Below are positions 1 to 6,134 of a stretch of 16,337 nucleotides of DNA, one piece after another. The notes below the pieces were generated by a model. That model saw only the letters and a program-made list of their open reading frames with translations, had not been told where the DNA came from and searched no databases. Source of the DNA: a bacterium (GTDB taxonomy: Bacteria; Patescibacteriota; Minisyncoccia; UBA6257). The stretch is from NCBI GenBank assembly GCA_030673525.1, contig DAOVIY010000003.1, positions 1 to 16,337 of the forward strand, written 5' to 3'. Each line of letters opens with the position of its first letter. Positions within the stretch are counted from its first letter, which is position 1. Position numbers and translations under genes: made by a program.

Positions 1-144
1 ACCACCTACTCTTTGGAAAAATCTATTAAAGATTTAGATAACAAAATTAAAATAACAAGATTAGCTCGCGGGCTTCCGCAGGGGGGAGAAGTAGAATTTG
101 CCGATGCAGAAACTTTAATAAATGCTTTTGAAGGAAGAAAATAA
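1..144 (+). CDS. recR: Recombination mediator RecR, C-terminal fragment
   Basis: This is the last 47 codons of an open frame that enters from the left edge and stops at TAA 142-144. The peptide contains ITRLARGLPQGGEVEFAD followed by an ETLINAFEGRK ending. This is the characteristic C-terminus of RecR, where the family reads ITRLARGLPxGGELEYxDExTLxxAxxGR, the end of the Toprim region and C-terminal helix. RecR acts with RecO/RecF to load RecA at single-strand gaps. The zinc finger and most of the Toprim domain lie outside the window. It is the only plus-strand gene seen, and it converges with rplU with one base between the two stop codons. A good intrinsic terminator for it lies inside rplU (176-205). 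Confidence 0.93.
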   Translation, partial: TTYSLEKSIKDLDNKIKITRLARGLPQGGEVEFADAETLINAFEGRK

Positions 145-145
145 A

Positions 146-460
146 TTATTTAGTTTCTTTAATCAATACTTTCATAAAGGGCTGCCTATGCCCTTTTTTC
201 TTTTTATAGCGAGTTTTATGACGATAACGAAAAACAATAACCTTTTTAGACTTTCCTGATTCTTCGCATTTTGCAATAATTTTTGTTCCTGAAATATAAG
301 GTTGTCCTATTTTTACATTACCTTTGTCATCAACCATAAGAAGAACTTTATCAAAAGTTATTTCATCTCCTTCTTTTACATCTTTTATTTTCTCTATTTT
401 TATCTTTTGTTTCGGAGAAATTAAATATTGTTTTCCTCCTGTCTCAATAACTGCCAACAT
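146..460 (-). CDS. rplU: 50S ribosomal protein L21
   Basis: The 104-residue product matches bacterial L21 in length and motifs. It opens with MLAVIETGGKQYLI (family: xYAVIxTGGKQYxV), has VKEGDEITFDKVLL in the first beta-barrel half and ends in the conserved KKKKGHRQPF RNA-binding tail near residues 86-96. L21 binds 23S rRNA in the large subunit. The start at ATG 458-460 is the family start. No clear Shine-Dalgarno precedes it; the upstream 19 nt are almost pure A/T. In many bacteria rplU is followed by rpmA (L27); here it is followed directly by convergent recR, so that pairing is broken. The gene lies 19 nt after the small membrane protein gene and may be read with it. Confidence 0.96.
   Translation of the reverse strand: MLAVIETGGKQYLISPKQKIKIEKIKDVKEGDEITFDKVLLMVDDKGNVKIGQPYISGTKIIAKCEESGKSKKVIVFRYRHKTRYKKKKGHRQPFMKVLIKETK
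176..205 (+). terminator. Intrinsic terminator of recR, embedded in rplU
   Basis: On the plus strand AAAGGGC (176-182), a 7-nt loop (183-189) and GCCCTTT (190-196) form a perfect 7-bp hairpin. The T-rich tail runs to 205 (six Ts from 194, one C, five more Ts). It begins 32 nt after the recR stop and lies antisense within the codons for the conserved GHRQPF motif of rplU. Confidence 0.7.
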
Positions 461-479
461 ATTAATATAATTTTAAATT

Positions 480-857
480 TTATCGGTTTAGAAAATATAT
501 TTGAACGCTAATTAAAAGTATTAAAACAGCAACTCCTATATTAGCAAAAAAAAGTAATCTACTCAAGTTTTTATAAGAACCTTGCTTCGCGAAAACCTTA
601 TTATTTGCCTCCGGCTCATAATAAGAGCTCTGAAATAATCGTGAAAGCCAATAATTTATATAAACAAAAATGATGCCCAAAACCGGAATTTGCCAAAGCA
701 AATTCCTATGACCTAAAAAATTAATGCCAAAATCATTAGAACGAAAAATTACTGGAAAATTAGGCCCAGTTTTCCTAAACACTAGCCAATTTAAAAAGAA
801 CGATATGACAAAGCTTGTACCCAATAATAGCCAACTTTTTTGCGATATATTTTTCAT
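480..857 (-). CDS. Small three-helix membrane protein, unknown function
   Basis: The 125-residue protein has three predicted membrane helices near residues 9-26, 52-71 and 98-121. A hydrophilic loop, including a short NDFGINFLG stretch, separates the first two, and a polar stretch rich in N, K and Q separates the last two. I do not recognise a named family; small proteins of this shape are common in CPR genomes. The open frame continues upstream to 905, but that extension reads through the 3' half of tRNA-Glu. I therefore place the start at ATG 855-857, where the sequence reads MKNISQKSWLLLG, a short basic N-terminus before a helix. The start codon is only 3 nt beyond the tRNA 3' end and has no Shine-Dalgarno. 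Translation may be leaderless after tRNA processing. Confidence 0.7.
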   Translation of the reverse strand: MKNISQKSWLLLGTSFVISFFLNWLVFRKTGPNFPVIFRSNDFGINFLGHRNLLWQIPVLGIIFVYINYWLSRLFQSSYYEPEANNKVFAKQGSYKNLSRLLFFANIGVAVLILLISVQIYFLNR

Positions 858-860
858 ATG

Positions 861-935
861 TGCCGTCACCGGGATTTGAACCCGGGTTACATGGATGAGA
901 ACCATGCGTCCTAAGCCGAACTAGACGATGACGGC
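861..935 (-). tRNA. tRNA-Glu (anticodon CTC)
   Basis: Read on the minus strand, a complete cloverleaf folds. The acceptor stem is GCCGTCA/TGACGGC (7 bp) with discriminator A at 861. The D arm is GTCT...AGGAC. The anticodon stem is CATGG/CCATG with loop TTCTCAT, giving anticodon CTC, which reads the Glu codon GAG. The variable loop is TAAC, and the T arm is CCGGG-TTCAAAT-CCCGG. CCA is not encoded: the next three bases are CAT, immediately followed by an ATG. A CCA-adding enzyme is therefore needed. Confidence 0.95.
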
Positions 936-945
936 AAGCAGGAAA

Positions 946-974
946 AATATAACATAAAGCCAAATTTTGGGCAA
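946..974 (-). promoter_or_regulatory. Promoter of tRNA-Glu
   Basis: On the minus strand, TTGCCC (969-974) and TATATT (946-951) are separated by 17 bp. The -10 is preceded by TGT, giving an extended -10 (TGTTATATT). Transcription would start near 939, leaving only about 4 nt before the mature tRNA 5' end at 935. The element lies between the murF stop and the tRNA. Confidence 0.6.
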
Positions 975-976
975 AT

Positions 977-2200
977 CTACTTTCTTAATTCCTCGGTAAT
1001 CTTCTCCATTTCCATTGCGCGTGAACCTTTAATCAATACTAAATCGCCTTTTTTTATTGTTTTTTTAATTGATATTTTTGCCTCTTGACTATCCTTGAAC
1101 CAAAAAGTCTCTATATTAGAATATTCATTATCAATTATTTGCTTGGCAAAAACCATCTCTTCTCCTACGGCGATAAAAACTTGAGCTACATTTGCTATAT
1201 TTTTTCCTATTTCTATATGAGCTTGATTTGAATGTACGCCTAATTCCTTCATATCCCCTAAAATAACAATCTTTCTTTTTGCAGGAATTTCTTTAAGTAA
1301 ATCAAGCGCAACACGAACCGAATCTGGACAAGCATTATAAGAATCATCTAATAACCAGCTACTATTTATCCCACGCATAAATTTTGTCCTGCCTCTCTCT
1401 ATTTTATAATCCTTCATTGCTTCGCTAATCTCTACCAAATTCATATCTAAAGATAGTCCCACAGCAGCAGCGGCAGCTAAAGCATAAATTTGTCCTTTTC
1501 CAAAAACGCCTTCAAGCCTCACTGGCACAAAACTACCACTAGATTCTAAGCGAAAATTCATTCCTATATTTTCTAAATCCTCTGTATTAATTAATTTATA
1601 TTCTGTTATTTTAACATCAGAATTTTCAGAAAAACCATAAGAAAAAACTTTGGCAACAGTTTTATCTTTTAAATTTAAAACCAACGGATTATCAGCATTT
1701 AAAACAATCGTATCATCAAAAGATAAGCTTTGGGGTAAATAACTTATTTCTTCAATCAACTGATTGATATTTTTATAATACTCTAAATGAACAGGCGGAT
1801 CTCCAATAGTAGTAACTAGACCTATTTTAGGCTGAGCTAAATCAACTAAATATTTTATCATGCCAGGAGCGTCTTCAGACATCTCTAAAACTAATATTTC
1901 TGGATATGTTTTTGTTTTAAAAATAAACAGCCAAAAAGTATGAAAAAAATTATAAAACCAAAGTAAAATATTTCGTTTAGCATCTTTACCCCTAATTATA
2001 GTAAGGGGCATGCCTATTTCTGTATTTAAATTAAGAATATTTCTTTCGACTTTAAATCTTTTTCTTAAAACGGTATAAATAGATTCTTTTGTGGAAGTTT
2101 TTCCAACGCTTCCTGTCACACCAATAATAAGAGGCTTATAGCGCCACAAAATAAGTTTTGTAAGATATCTAAGTATGTATTGAATAAATTTTCTTTTCAT
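977..2200 (-). CDS. murF: MurF-like UDP-MurNAc-tripeptide:D-Ala-D-Ala ligase
   Basis: The 407-residue Mur ligase would add D-Ala-D-Ala to the UDP-MurNAc peptide in the cytoplasm. Visible motifs are the P-loop GVTGSVGKTST (27-37), NLNTEIGMPLT (57-67; MurF-type NxEIGxPLT), LEMSEDAPG (105-113), LNADNP (167-172), GKGQIYALAAAAAVG (234-248), LLDDSYNACPDS (283-294), LGDMKELG (314-321) and VLIKGSRAMEME (388-399). The last three are MurF signatures. The protein is short for MurF (about 450 residues): the roughly 80-residue N-terminal UDP-sugar-binding domain is absent, replaced by a 25-residue basic/hydrophobic leader. The usual AKxE segment carrying the carbamylated lysine aligns by eye with LIEEI (148-152), so that lysine may be missing. 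It is the last dcw gene here and lies 108 nt after the PBP gene. Confidence 0.85.
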   Translation of the reverse strand: MKRKFIQYILRYLTKLILWRYKPLIIGVTGSVGKTSTKESIYTVLRKRFKVERNILNLNTEIGMPLTIIRGKDAKRNILLWFYNFFHTFWLFIFKTKTYPEILVLEMSEDAPGMIKYLVDLAQPKIGLVTTIGDPPVHLEYYKNINQLIEEISYLPQSLSFDDTIVLNADNPLVLNLKDKTVAKVFSYGFSENSDVKITEYKLINTEDLENIGMNFRLESSGSFVPVRLEGVFGKGQIYALAAAAAVGLSLDMNLVEISEAMKDYKIERGRTKFMRGINSSWLLDDSYNACPDSVRVALDLLKEIPAKRKIVILGDMKELGVHSNQAHIEIGKNIANVAQVFIAVGEEMVFAKQIIDNEYSNIETFWFKDSQEAKISIKKTIKKGDLVLIKGSRAMEMEKITEELRK

Positions 2201-2210
2201 AATCTTATTT

Positions 2211-2264
2211 CGAACTAAGTGAGAAACAAGGTTCTACCGAACAAAACGAAGCAGGTTCTTATAA
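2211..2264 (-). repeat. Two imperfect tandem units before murF
   Basis: On the minus strand the murF leader has two units of about 25 bp, each starting AGAACC and ending GTTCG. AGAACC lies at 2254-2259 and 2230-2235, and GTTCG at 2238-2242 and 2211-2215. Each unit is bounded by short inverted GAAC/GTTC ends. The 5' part (2247-2264, TTATAAGAACCTGCTTCG) recurs on the plus strand at 571-589 with one inserted T. The role is unknown: a leader structure or a degenerate dispersed repeat. Confidence 0.4.
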
Positions 2265-2288
2265 TTCATCTAGTGCAATATTATATTG

Positions 2289-2309
2289 ATTTATCAAATT
2301 TTGATAAAT
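2289..2309. repeat. A/T inverted repeat after the PBP gene
   Basis: ATTTATCAAA (2289-2298) and TTTGATAAAT (2300-2309) form perfect 10-bp arms around one central base, touching the PBP stop codon. The stem is almost all A-T and has no clear T-run, so it is a weak terminator at best. It could instead be an mRNA-stabilising hairpin between the PBP and murF genes. Confidence 0.4.
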
Positions 2310-4093
2310 TAATTTATATCCTCATCTGGAGGAACATTGTAATAATTTATTAAAAATTGTTTAACTTCTCTAAAAGCTAAAGTTACTGTATAACTAGCGG
2401 CTTCTTTGCCCCATTGTGGCTTATCCATTTTTACTAAAATAATGTATTTGGGATTTGAAGCTGGAAAGAATCCTACAAAAGTGTGAATAACATCGTCAGA
2501 ATACCCTTTTTTATCTTTTAAAGCCACATAAGAAGTTCCCGTCTTACCAGCAATGCTATAACCTTTAACTTTAGCATTTCCCCCAAAACCATTTTCAATT
2601 ACTCCAATTAACATTGAAGTTAAGGTTTCTGCTGTTTCCTGTTTTATTACTTGAGGAAAATTTGATAAAGATTCAGTTAACATTAGAGTAGTGCGATTAC
2701 CGGCTTTATCCCTTGTACTTTCCACCAAATATGGAGTAATTAAACGTCCTTTATTTGCTATTGCTGTATAAGCTTTAATTAATTCCATAGGTGTCACAGA
2801 TATTCCAACTCCATAAGAAGCAGTTGCAGAATACGTGGGATTGGATTTTGGATATTCTAAATTAGATAAATCACCACTGATCTCTAAAGGCAAATCTATT
2901 CCTGTTGTATCTGCAAAACCAAATTTTTTAAAATATTTTCTTAAATTCTCACTTCCCACTTTCTCAGCTACAAAAATTGCTCCGGTATTTATAGAACGCT
3001 CTAAAACATTACGCATTGTAGACTTTCCATGAACTTCATTCCGATAATTAGTCAAATGAAAACCACCTATTTCATAATACCCTTTATCAATATAAGTAGT
3101 ATCTGAAGTAACTTTATCAATATCAAGACCTACTGCCATAGTAAAAGGTTTCATCACCGAGCCAGGCTCATATCTTTCTTCTGTAGCAAAATTTCTAAAA
3201 ATTGAATAATCCTCTATATCAGAAAAATCATTAAGATCAAATGTTGGTATATTGGCTAACGCCAAAATTCTTCCTGTTTTTACTTCCATTACAATAATTG
3301 TGCCTTTACTTGCTTCCCTATACTTTATCAAATCCTCCAAAATTCTATCAGTAGCAAATTGAATATTTTTATCTATAGTGGTCTCAATTGAAAGTCCTTC
3401 AATAGTTTTTTCTTCCTCAGAAAAGTTAGAACGAACTAAACACCCCAAAGCATCTTTAATACCCATAAAAATGCCTTTCTTGCCAGAAAGAATAGTATCA
3501 TAATAAGATTCTAATCCGTAGCGCCCTTTAATTAATCTATCGTCCGTCTCTCCTACAAATCCAATTACTTGGGCAGCAGAAGAACCTAATGGATAATAAC
3601 GATGGTTCTCTTCATCAAGATAAATACCTTCTATCTGTGCGTTCTGAATATTATCAATCAAATCATCATCTTCAATCTTTTTGAGGAGTGGCTCGTATGG
3701 ATCATCAGTTTTACTCAAACGAGAAAAGATTTGTTCATAAGACAAAGGAATTATTTCCGATAAAAGTTCGCTTGCTTCTTCTGGATTTTCTATTTCGTTT
3801 GGAACAGCATAAAGAAAATCATATTTTTTATTAATGGCAACAGGAATATATTCCTTATTTTTATCCTGAAAATAAATTAAACCCCTATCAGGGGGTAAAA
3901 TTGTAGTTGTACCATGAAGAGCTTCTGCCTGATTTACAAACTTTAAATTCTCTTTTACTTGAATGTTATAAAGCCTACAACCTAAAAATAGGAAAAGAAT
4001 AATAAATAGAAAATGAATAACGGAAATTCTTCCTTGAAAAGATTGGATATTCCTGCGACTCCTTTTAAAAAGGTTCTTATTTTTTCTTCTCAT
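2309..4093 (-). CDS. ftsI: Class B penicillin-binding protein (FtsI/PBP2-type transpeptidase)
   Basis: The 594-residue DD-transpeptidase would cross-link septal peptidoglycan. A basic cytoplasmic N-terminus (1-22) precedes one membrane anchor (about 23-41). The dimerisation domain follows, with PPDRGLIY at 67-74 (family: R-G-x-I-x-D-R-N-G, here divergent), then the transpeptidase domain. The catalytic motifs are SxxK at S312-K315 (GSVMKPF), SxN at S367-N369 (RSINTG) and KTG at K517-G519 (AGKTGTSY), all intact. YEPGSVMKPFT and SYGVGISVTPMEL are typical of FtsI. No PASTA domains are seen; the protein ends soon after the transpeptidase domain. It starts 7 nt after the ftsL-like stop, and dcw position favours the divisome enzyme FtsI over elongation PBP2. 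Confidence 0.93.
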   Translation of the reverse strand: MRRKNKNLFKRSRRNIQSFQGRISVIHFLFIILFLFLGCRLYNIQVKENLKFVNQAEALHGTTTILPPDRGLIYFQDKNKEYIPVAINKKYDFLYAVPNEIENPEEASELLSEIIPLSYEQIFSRLSKTDDPYEPLLKKIEDDDLIDNIQNAQIEGIYLDEENHRYYPLGSSAAQVIGFVGETDDRLIKGRYGLESYYDTILSGKKGIFMGIKDALGCLVRSNFSEEEKTIEGLSIETTIDKNIQFATDRILEDLIKYREASKGTIIVMEVKTGRILALANIPTFDLNDFSDIEDYSIFRNFATEERYEPGSVMKPFTMAVGLDIDKVTSDTTYIDKGYYEIGGFHLTNYRNEVHGKSTMRNVLERSINTGAIFVAEKVGSENLRKYFKKFGFADTTGIDLPLEISGDLSNLEYPKSNPTYSATASYGVGISVTPMELIKAYTAIANKGRLITPYLVESTRDKAGNRTTLMLTESLSNFPQVIKQETAETLTSMLIGVIENGFGGNAKVKGYSIAGKTGTSYVALKDKKGYSDDVIHTFVGFFPASNPKYIILVKMDKPQWGKEAASYTVTLAFREVKQFLINYYNVPPDEDIN

Positions 4094-4100
4094 AGAAAAC

Positions 4101-4508
4101 TTATCTTTGGGCTAAATTATCATTCGTCAAATTTAAGTAAGAAATATTATCTACTTTTATAAAATCATTGTCTTTTGCCCATTCTTCTATTTTTTGGGAA
4201 GAAGTAATAAATGCGGATTCTTCTGTTAAATAATCAAGTTCTTCTTGATTCTGGCTGATCTCATCTTTCAAATTATGAATCATATAATTAAGAGAGATGT
4301 TTTTCCCAAAAAGCATCAGCCAACAACTTCCAATCATTAAAAACGGAATTAAAAGAAGAATAATTAATTTAATATGTCCTATATACTCCCCTGCCTCATT
4401 TATAAAACATTGCAGTTTTCTTTTCTTACGAAAACTATGCTTTCTATCAGAACCCAAAACAATTGAATGTTTTCTATTATTTTTATTATAATTATAAATA
4501 GTTGTCAT
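4101..4508 (-). CDS. ftsL: FtsL/DivIC-like septum protein
   Basis: The 135-residue bitopic protein has a long basic, asparagine-rich cytoplasmic tail (1-45, including RKKRK), one membrane helix (about 46-68) and an extracellular coiled coil (about 70-105: NLKDEISQNQEELDYLTEE). A short segment follows, IEEWAKDNDFIKVDNISYL. This is the architecture of FtsL/DivIC, which scaffolds the divisome and activates FtsWI. Its place between rsmH and the PBP gene is the canonical ftsL slot. Sequence conservation in FtsL is very low, so the call rests on topology and synteny. It is followed closely by the PBP gene (7 nt) and preceded by a repetitive 77-nt A/T spacer. Confidence 0.75.
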   Translation of the reverse strand: MTTIYNYNKNNRKHSIVLGSDRKHSFRKKRKLQCFINEAGEYIGHIKLIILLLIPFLMIGSCWLMLFGKNISLNYMIHNLKDEISQNQEELDYLTEESAFITSSQKIEEWAKDNDFIKVDNISYLNLTNDNLAQR

Positions 4509-4592
4509 GAATGAAATTAAGTAATTAATAGTAATTAAGTATTTGGTAATTATTAGTAATTTTATAATTCATAATTTATAATCATTCATAAT
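4509..4592. repeat. Degenerate A/T heptamer tract between rsmH and ftsL
   Basis: This spacer is almost pure A/T with repeated heptamer-like units: ATAATTC, ATAATTT, ATAATCA and ATAATTT in the 4564-4594 part, and several AGTAATT/AATTACT units at 4519-4560. It extends over the rsmH stop codon. The 7-nt period matches the cleaner heptamer tract inside rsmH (5266-5295). Confidence 0.5.
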
Positions 4593-5491
4593 TTTTCAGC
4601 AGCGCGTAGTTTAGCAGAACGAGAACGTGGATTATTTCTAATTTCTTCTGAACAAGGACTTATTGGTTTTTTAGTAAGTATGCTTAATTCTTTAATTTTA
4701 GCTTTTTCTCTAAAAAGATTCTTCACAATTCTGTCTTCCAAAGAATGAAATGAAATCACTGTAATTTTTCCTCCTGGTTCTAATATTTTAATAGCTTGTT
4801 TAATTCCATTTTCTATTATTTGCAATTCATTATTTACAGTAATACGCAAAGCTTGAAATGTACGTGTAGCAAAATGCATTCTTTTCTTGTCATAATTCTT
4901 TGGAAGAACTCTTTTTAAGATATCTACCAACTGATGAGTTCCAATAATCTTTTCTTTTTTTCTCATTTCTTTAATCGCCAAAGAGATACGACGCGCATAT
5001 CTTTCTTCTCCAAATTCTTTTAAAATCTTTTCTATTTTTTCTATATCCCAAAAATTTATAATTTCTGCAGCTGTTAAACTATTCTTGGGATTAAAGCGCA
5101 TATCCAATGGCTCATCTTTTAAATAAGAAAAACCTCTTCTAGATGCTTCTAAATGCCATGAACACATTCCTAAATCAAATAAAATTCCGTGGACTGGCTT
5201 AAAATGATTTTTCTCAACAATCTTTTTCAAATTAATATAAGAATCATTTACTAAAATCAATCTGTTTGAAAATTGGAAATTGGAAATTGGAAATTCCGCC
5301 ATACATGATTTCAGTTTTTGATAGAGCTCAAGATCCATTTCAATCCCTAATACTTTCCCTTTCGGTTTATTTCTTTCAAGAATGGCAGCGGTATGTCCTC
5401 CTTCACCTACTGTCGCATCAATAAAATTTTCGTTTGCTTGTGGATTTAGATAATCAATTACTTCTTTTAAAAGTACTGGGACATGCGCCAT
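4586..5491 (-). CDS. rsmH: 16S rRNA (cytosine1402-N4)-methyltransferase
   Basis: The 301-residue SAM-dependent enzyme would methylate N4 of C1402 in the 16S rRNA P-site. Diagnostic motifs are HVPVLLKEV (3-11), FIDATVGEGGHT (23-34, the SAM loop), a LFDLGMCSWHLEASRRGFSY stretch, PLDMRFNP, RRISLAIKEMR, the HFATRTFQALRITVNNEL segment, GGKITVISFHSLEDRIVK and the basic NNPRSRSAKLRAAEKL tail. Length is normal. Residues 66-76 (EFPISNFQFSN) are encoded by a 7-nt tandem repeat in a surface-loop position and look like an insertion. The start MAHVPVLL at ATG 5489-5491 is the family start, 4 nt after the mraZ stop. It is the second gene of the dcw operon. Confidence 0.97.
   Translation of the reverse strand: MAHVPVLLKEVIDYLNPQANENFIDATVGEGGHTAAILERNKPKGKVLGIEMDLELYQKLKSCMAEFPISNFQFSNRLILVNDSYINLKKIVEKNHFKPVHGILFDLGMCSWHLEASRRGFSYLKDEPLDMRFNPKNSLTAAEIINFWDIEKIEKILKEFGEERYARRISLAIKEMRKKEKIIGTHQLVDILKRVLPKNYDKKRMHFATRTFQALRITVNNELQIIENGIKQAIKILEPGGKITVISFHSLEDRIVKNLFREKAKIKELSILTKKPISPCSEEIRNNPRSRSAKLRAAEKL
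5266..5295. repeat. TTGGAAA heptamer microsatellite inside rsmH
   Basis: Three perfect copies of TTGGAAA (5273-5279, 5280-5286, 5287-5293) are preceded by an imperfect TTGAAAA (5266-5272) and followed by a partial TT. Three 7-mers are 21 nt, which keeps the rsmH frame. The encoded peptide lies between the acidic SAM-ribose-binding strand and the next strand, where extra loop residues could be tolerated. Confidence 0.85.
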
Positions 5492-5495
5492 AATT

Positions 5496-5927
5496 TTATA
5501 TTCCTAAATCTCCTAATTTTTCCGCTATATCACCTGATTCTTTTTCTGTTCTTTTTTTGTATTTTTCCCATTCTTTTTGATCCCAAACTTCTAAACGATT
5601 ATAAACACCTGCCAAAACAATTTTCTTTTTTAGCCCTACATATCTTCTTAAATAATCTGGAACAAGAATTCTCCCTTGACTGTCTAACTTAACATTCATT
5701 GCGCCAGCAAGCATTAGCCTGGAAAAAGCTCGAGAATTAGATTGGCTTAAGGGTAAACCTTTAATCTTTTCTGCCATTTGCTGCCAATCTTTCAAAGAGA
5801 AAATAAAAAGACAATTATCTAATCCTTTTGTAATAACTCCTCCTTTAGAAAGAACTTTTCTTAGCTTAGAAGGAATAGCTATTCTTCCTTTTGGATCTAT
5901 TGTGTAATAATATTCTCCAATAAACAT
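5496..5927 (-). CDS. mraZ: Transcriptional regulator MraZ
   Basis: The 143-residue AbrB-like DNA-binding protein is the usual first gene of the division/cell-wall cluster and represses or tunes it. It carries the two expected swapped-hairpin motifs, DPKGRIAIP (11-19) and DSQGRILVP (82-90), plus GAMNVKLD and the LAGVYNRLEVWDQKEW C-terminal segment. The open frame reaches 5984, but I start at ATG 5925-5927 (MFIGEYYYTIDPKGR), the family N-terminus. The longer version would translate through the promoter-proximal GTGG boxes. No clear Shine-Dalgarno is seen before this ATG. A three-box MraZ-type operator and a good promoter lie upstream. It overlaps nothing and is 4 nt from rsmH. Confidence 0.96.
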   Translation of the reverse strand: MFIGEYYYTIDPKGRIAIPSKLRKVLSKGGVITKGLDNCLFIFSLKDWQQMAEKIKGLPLSQSNSRAFSRLMLAGAMNVKLDSQGRILVPDYLRRYVGLKKKIVLAGVYNRLEVWDQKEWEKYKKRTEKESGDIAEKLGDLGI

Positions 5928-5970
5928 AATAAGTAGATTTAAAAGTTTTCCACAAAAAACATATTTATCC

Positions 5971-5997
5971 CCACACTTATCCACATCTATCCACTTT
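5971..5997 (-). promoter_or_regulatory. MraZ operator: three GTGG boxes at 10-bp period
   Basis: On the minus strand GTGG occurs at 5991-5994, 5981-5984 and 5971-5974, exactly 10 bp apart (GTGGATAGAT, GTGGATAAGT, GTGGGGATAA), the first preceded by AAA. MraZ is known to bind short direct repeats of this kind (E. coli TGGGN boxes; AAAGTG-type boxes elsewhere) in front of its own gene. A fourth GTGG lies at 5950-5953 but is off phase. The middle boxes also spell a DnaA-box consensus (TTATCCACA, 5977-5985, plus strand). Confidence 0.75.
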
Positions 5998-6002
5998 CTT
6001 CC

Positions 6003-6032
6003 ATTTTACTCCCCATTAACCCATAAAGTCAA
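6003..6032 (-). promoter_or_regulatory. Promoter of the dcw operon
   Basis: On the minus strand, TTGACT (6027-6032) and TAAAAT (6003-6008) are separated by 18 bp. The predicted transcription start is near 5996, so the MraZ boxes sit at about +1 to +26. Repressor bound there would block clearance. The 5' leader before mraZ would be about 70 nt. Confidence 0.65.
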
Positions 6033-6043
6033 GAAGGAAAAAT

Positions 6044-6071
6044 AAAAAATCCTCTATTCTAAATAGAAGAT
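6044..6071 (-). terminator. Terminator of the metal/Fe-S operon
   Basis: On the minus strand, ATCTTCTATT (6071-6062), loop TAG, and AATAGAGGAT (6058-6049) pair over 10 positions with one mismatch. A run of Ts corresponding to 6049-6044 follows. It lies after the DUF134 gene and before the dcw promoter, insulating the two operons. Confidence 0.6.
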
Positions 6072-6100
6072 CTTTTCGCTTAAATAAAGCAAAAGTTACA

Positions 6101-6118
6101 AGATTTTAATTAAAATCT
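6101..6118. repeat. 18-bp perfect palindrome after the DUF134 gene
   Basis: AGATTTTAATTAAAATCT is a perfect palindrome 16 nt beyond the DUF134 stop. It has no loop beyond its centre, so it could be a protein-binding dyad or an A/T-rich RNA hairpin. No other copy was noticed in the window. Confidence 0.5.
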
Positions 6119-6134
6119 AAAAACTATCCCCATA

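Noticed and set aside
858..905. N-terminal extension of the small membrane protein, and a second frame over the same tRNA (775-963)
   Set aside because: Both are translations of tRNA-Glu sequence; an RNA gene explains the bases.
2835..3032. Plus-strand open frames inside minus-strand genes (for example in the PBP, CcdA and ferredoxin-ATPase genes)
   Set aside because: They are antisense shadows of genes with clear family motifs and show no family features or start signals.
5928..5984. 19-residue N-terminal extension of MraZ
   Set aside because: It reads through the GTGG operator boxes and leader, and the family N-terminus is at 5927.
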